DNA from: Pseudanabaena mucicola FACHB-723
GTDB lineage: Bacteria > Cyanobacteriota > Cyanobacteriia > Pseudanabaenales > Pseudanabaenaceae
NCBI RefSeq assembly: GCF_014696385.1
Contig: NZ_JACJQB010000019.1
Span: 1-64,000 of the forward strand
Reading direction: 5' to 3'
Length of the DNA: 64,000 nt
The translations under genes and the position numbers were made by a program. Shown here piece after piece: positions 63,841 through 64,000 of this stretch. Under the pieces are notes generated by a model. It was not told the DNA's origin, did not search any database, and worked only from the letters and a program-made list of their open reading frames with translations. Position 1 is the stretch's first letter. Each line of letters begins with the position of its first letter.

Positions 63841-64000
63841 TCAAGAAGCTTTTGCTTCTTGTTGGTAAGAAAAAACATCTAAAACCACTGACTTAATTGG
63901 TTTAGATTCACCATGTAACATAACTCTAATAGCTTCAGATGTTTCTGCACTAAAAATTTCTTCTCCGCAACGAGAACAAACTGTAGCAGGAATATTCTCT
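63841..64000 (-). CDS. YgiT-type zinc finger (MqsA-like antitoxin) protein, partial
   Basis: The last 53 codons of a gene read from beyond the window, with TGA at 63841-63843. The chain begins ENIPATVCSRCGEEIFSAETSEAI, which is the second CxxC and following helix of the YgiT/MqsA zinc-finger family, and ends FSYQQEAKAS. In cyanobacteria such genes usually follow a small toxin (DUF4258 or HigB-like) on the same strand, which would lie right of the window. Its stop is inside a small hairpin (CAAGAAGC TTTT GCTTCTTG) at 63842-63861. Confidence 0.72.
   Translation of the reverse strand, partial: ENIPATVCSRCGEEIFSAETSEAIRVMLHGESKPIKSVVLDVFSYQQEAKAS

Overview
This window is a stretch of cyanobacterial chromosome. 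The evidence is psaM, ccsA, two plant-type [2Fe-2S] ferredoxins, the SbtA/SbtB bicarbonate system, the Ado/Aar alkane pair, a CPP1-like protein, a gas-vesicle GvpF protein, and very frequent GCGATCGC (HIP1) octamers. The mix (gas-vesicle gene, rhamnose and exopolysaccharide loci, no heterocyst genes) suggests a filamentous non-heterocystous lineage such as Pseudanabaena. The genus is an inference, not a demonstration.

Layout. 1-5.4 kb: a Uma2 nuclease-like gene, a GHL10 glycoside hydrolase-like protein, alr, and a two-gene unit of a sugar-kinase-like protein plus an unknown protein. 5.4-9.0 kb: a complete dTDP-L-rhamnose operon (rfbC-rfbB-rfbD-rfbA). 9.0-11.6 kb: an AT-rich patch with a decayed glycosyltransferase, a GT11-like fucosyltransferase and a DxD glycosyltransferase, probably acquired. 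11.6-36.3 kb: mostly housekeeping genes (gvpF plus phosphatase, rlmN, cinA, khpA-rpsP, cobA-hemD fusion, fetB-like permease, tRNA-Asp, ccsA, psaM, M23 peptidase, pentapeptide protein, sdhA, a Cys-rich YidD, ald, argG, SRP RNA). 36.5-48.4 kb: a PP2C/SpoIIE phosphatase facing a seven-gene exopolysaccharide operon read on the minus strand. 49-61.9 kb: tandem ferredoxins, murJ, sbtA-sbtB, cpp1-like/nadE, a zinc-ribbon membrane protein, glyS and ado-aar. 61.9-64 kb: a decayed type ISP restriction enzyme carrying a repeat-flanked DUF559 domain, next to antitoxin genes or remnants.

How genes work together. The rfb operon supplies dTDP-rhamnose, and the nearby glycosyltransferases could consume it or GDP-fucose. 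The EPS operon holds an initiating transferase, two Alg13/Alg14-like modules, Wza-like, Wzz-like, Wzy-like and Wzx-like proteins and two further glycosyltransferases, so it looks like a nearly complete Wzx/Wzy pathway. Its first gene is an unusual four-module fusion (Alg13-like, Alg14-like, STAS, phosphoglycosyltransferase). The convergent neighbour of the operon is a membrane PAS-SpoIIE phosphatase, the enzyme class that dephosphorylates STAS domains. I propose, as inference, that polymer initiation is switched by STAS phosphorylation.

Many genes end in long perfect hairpins whose stems repeat similar cores (such as GCTAAGC or GCAAAGC). Three AT-poor repeat types stand out: these hairpins, heptamer repeats between ado and aar, and the inverted repeats flanking the DUF559 insertion.
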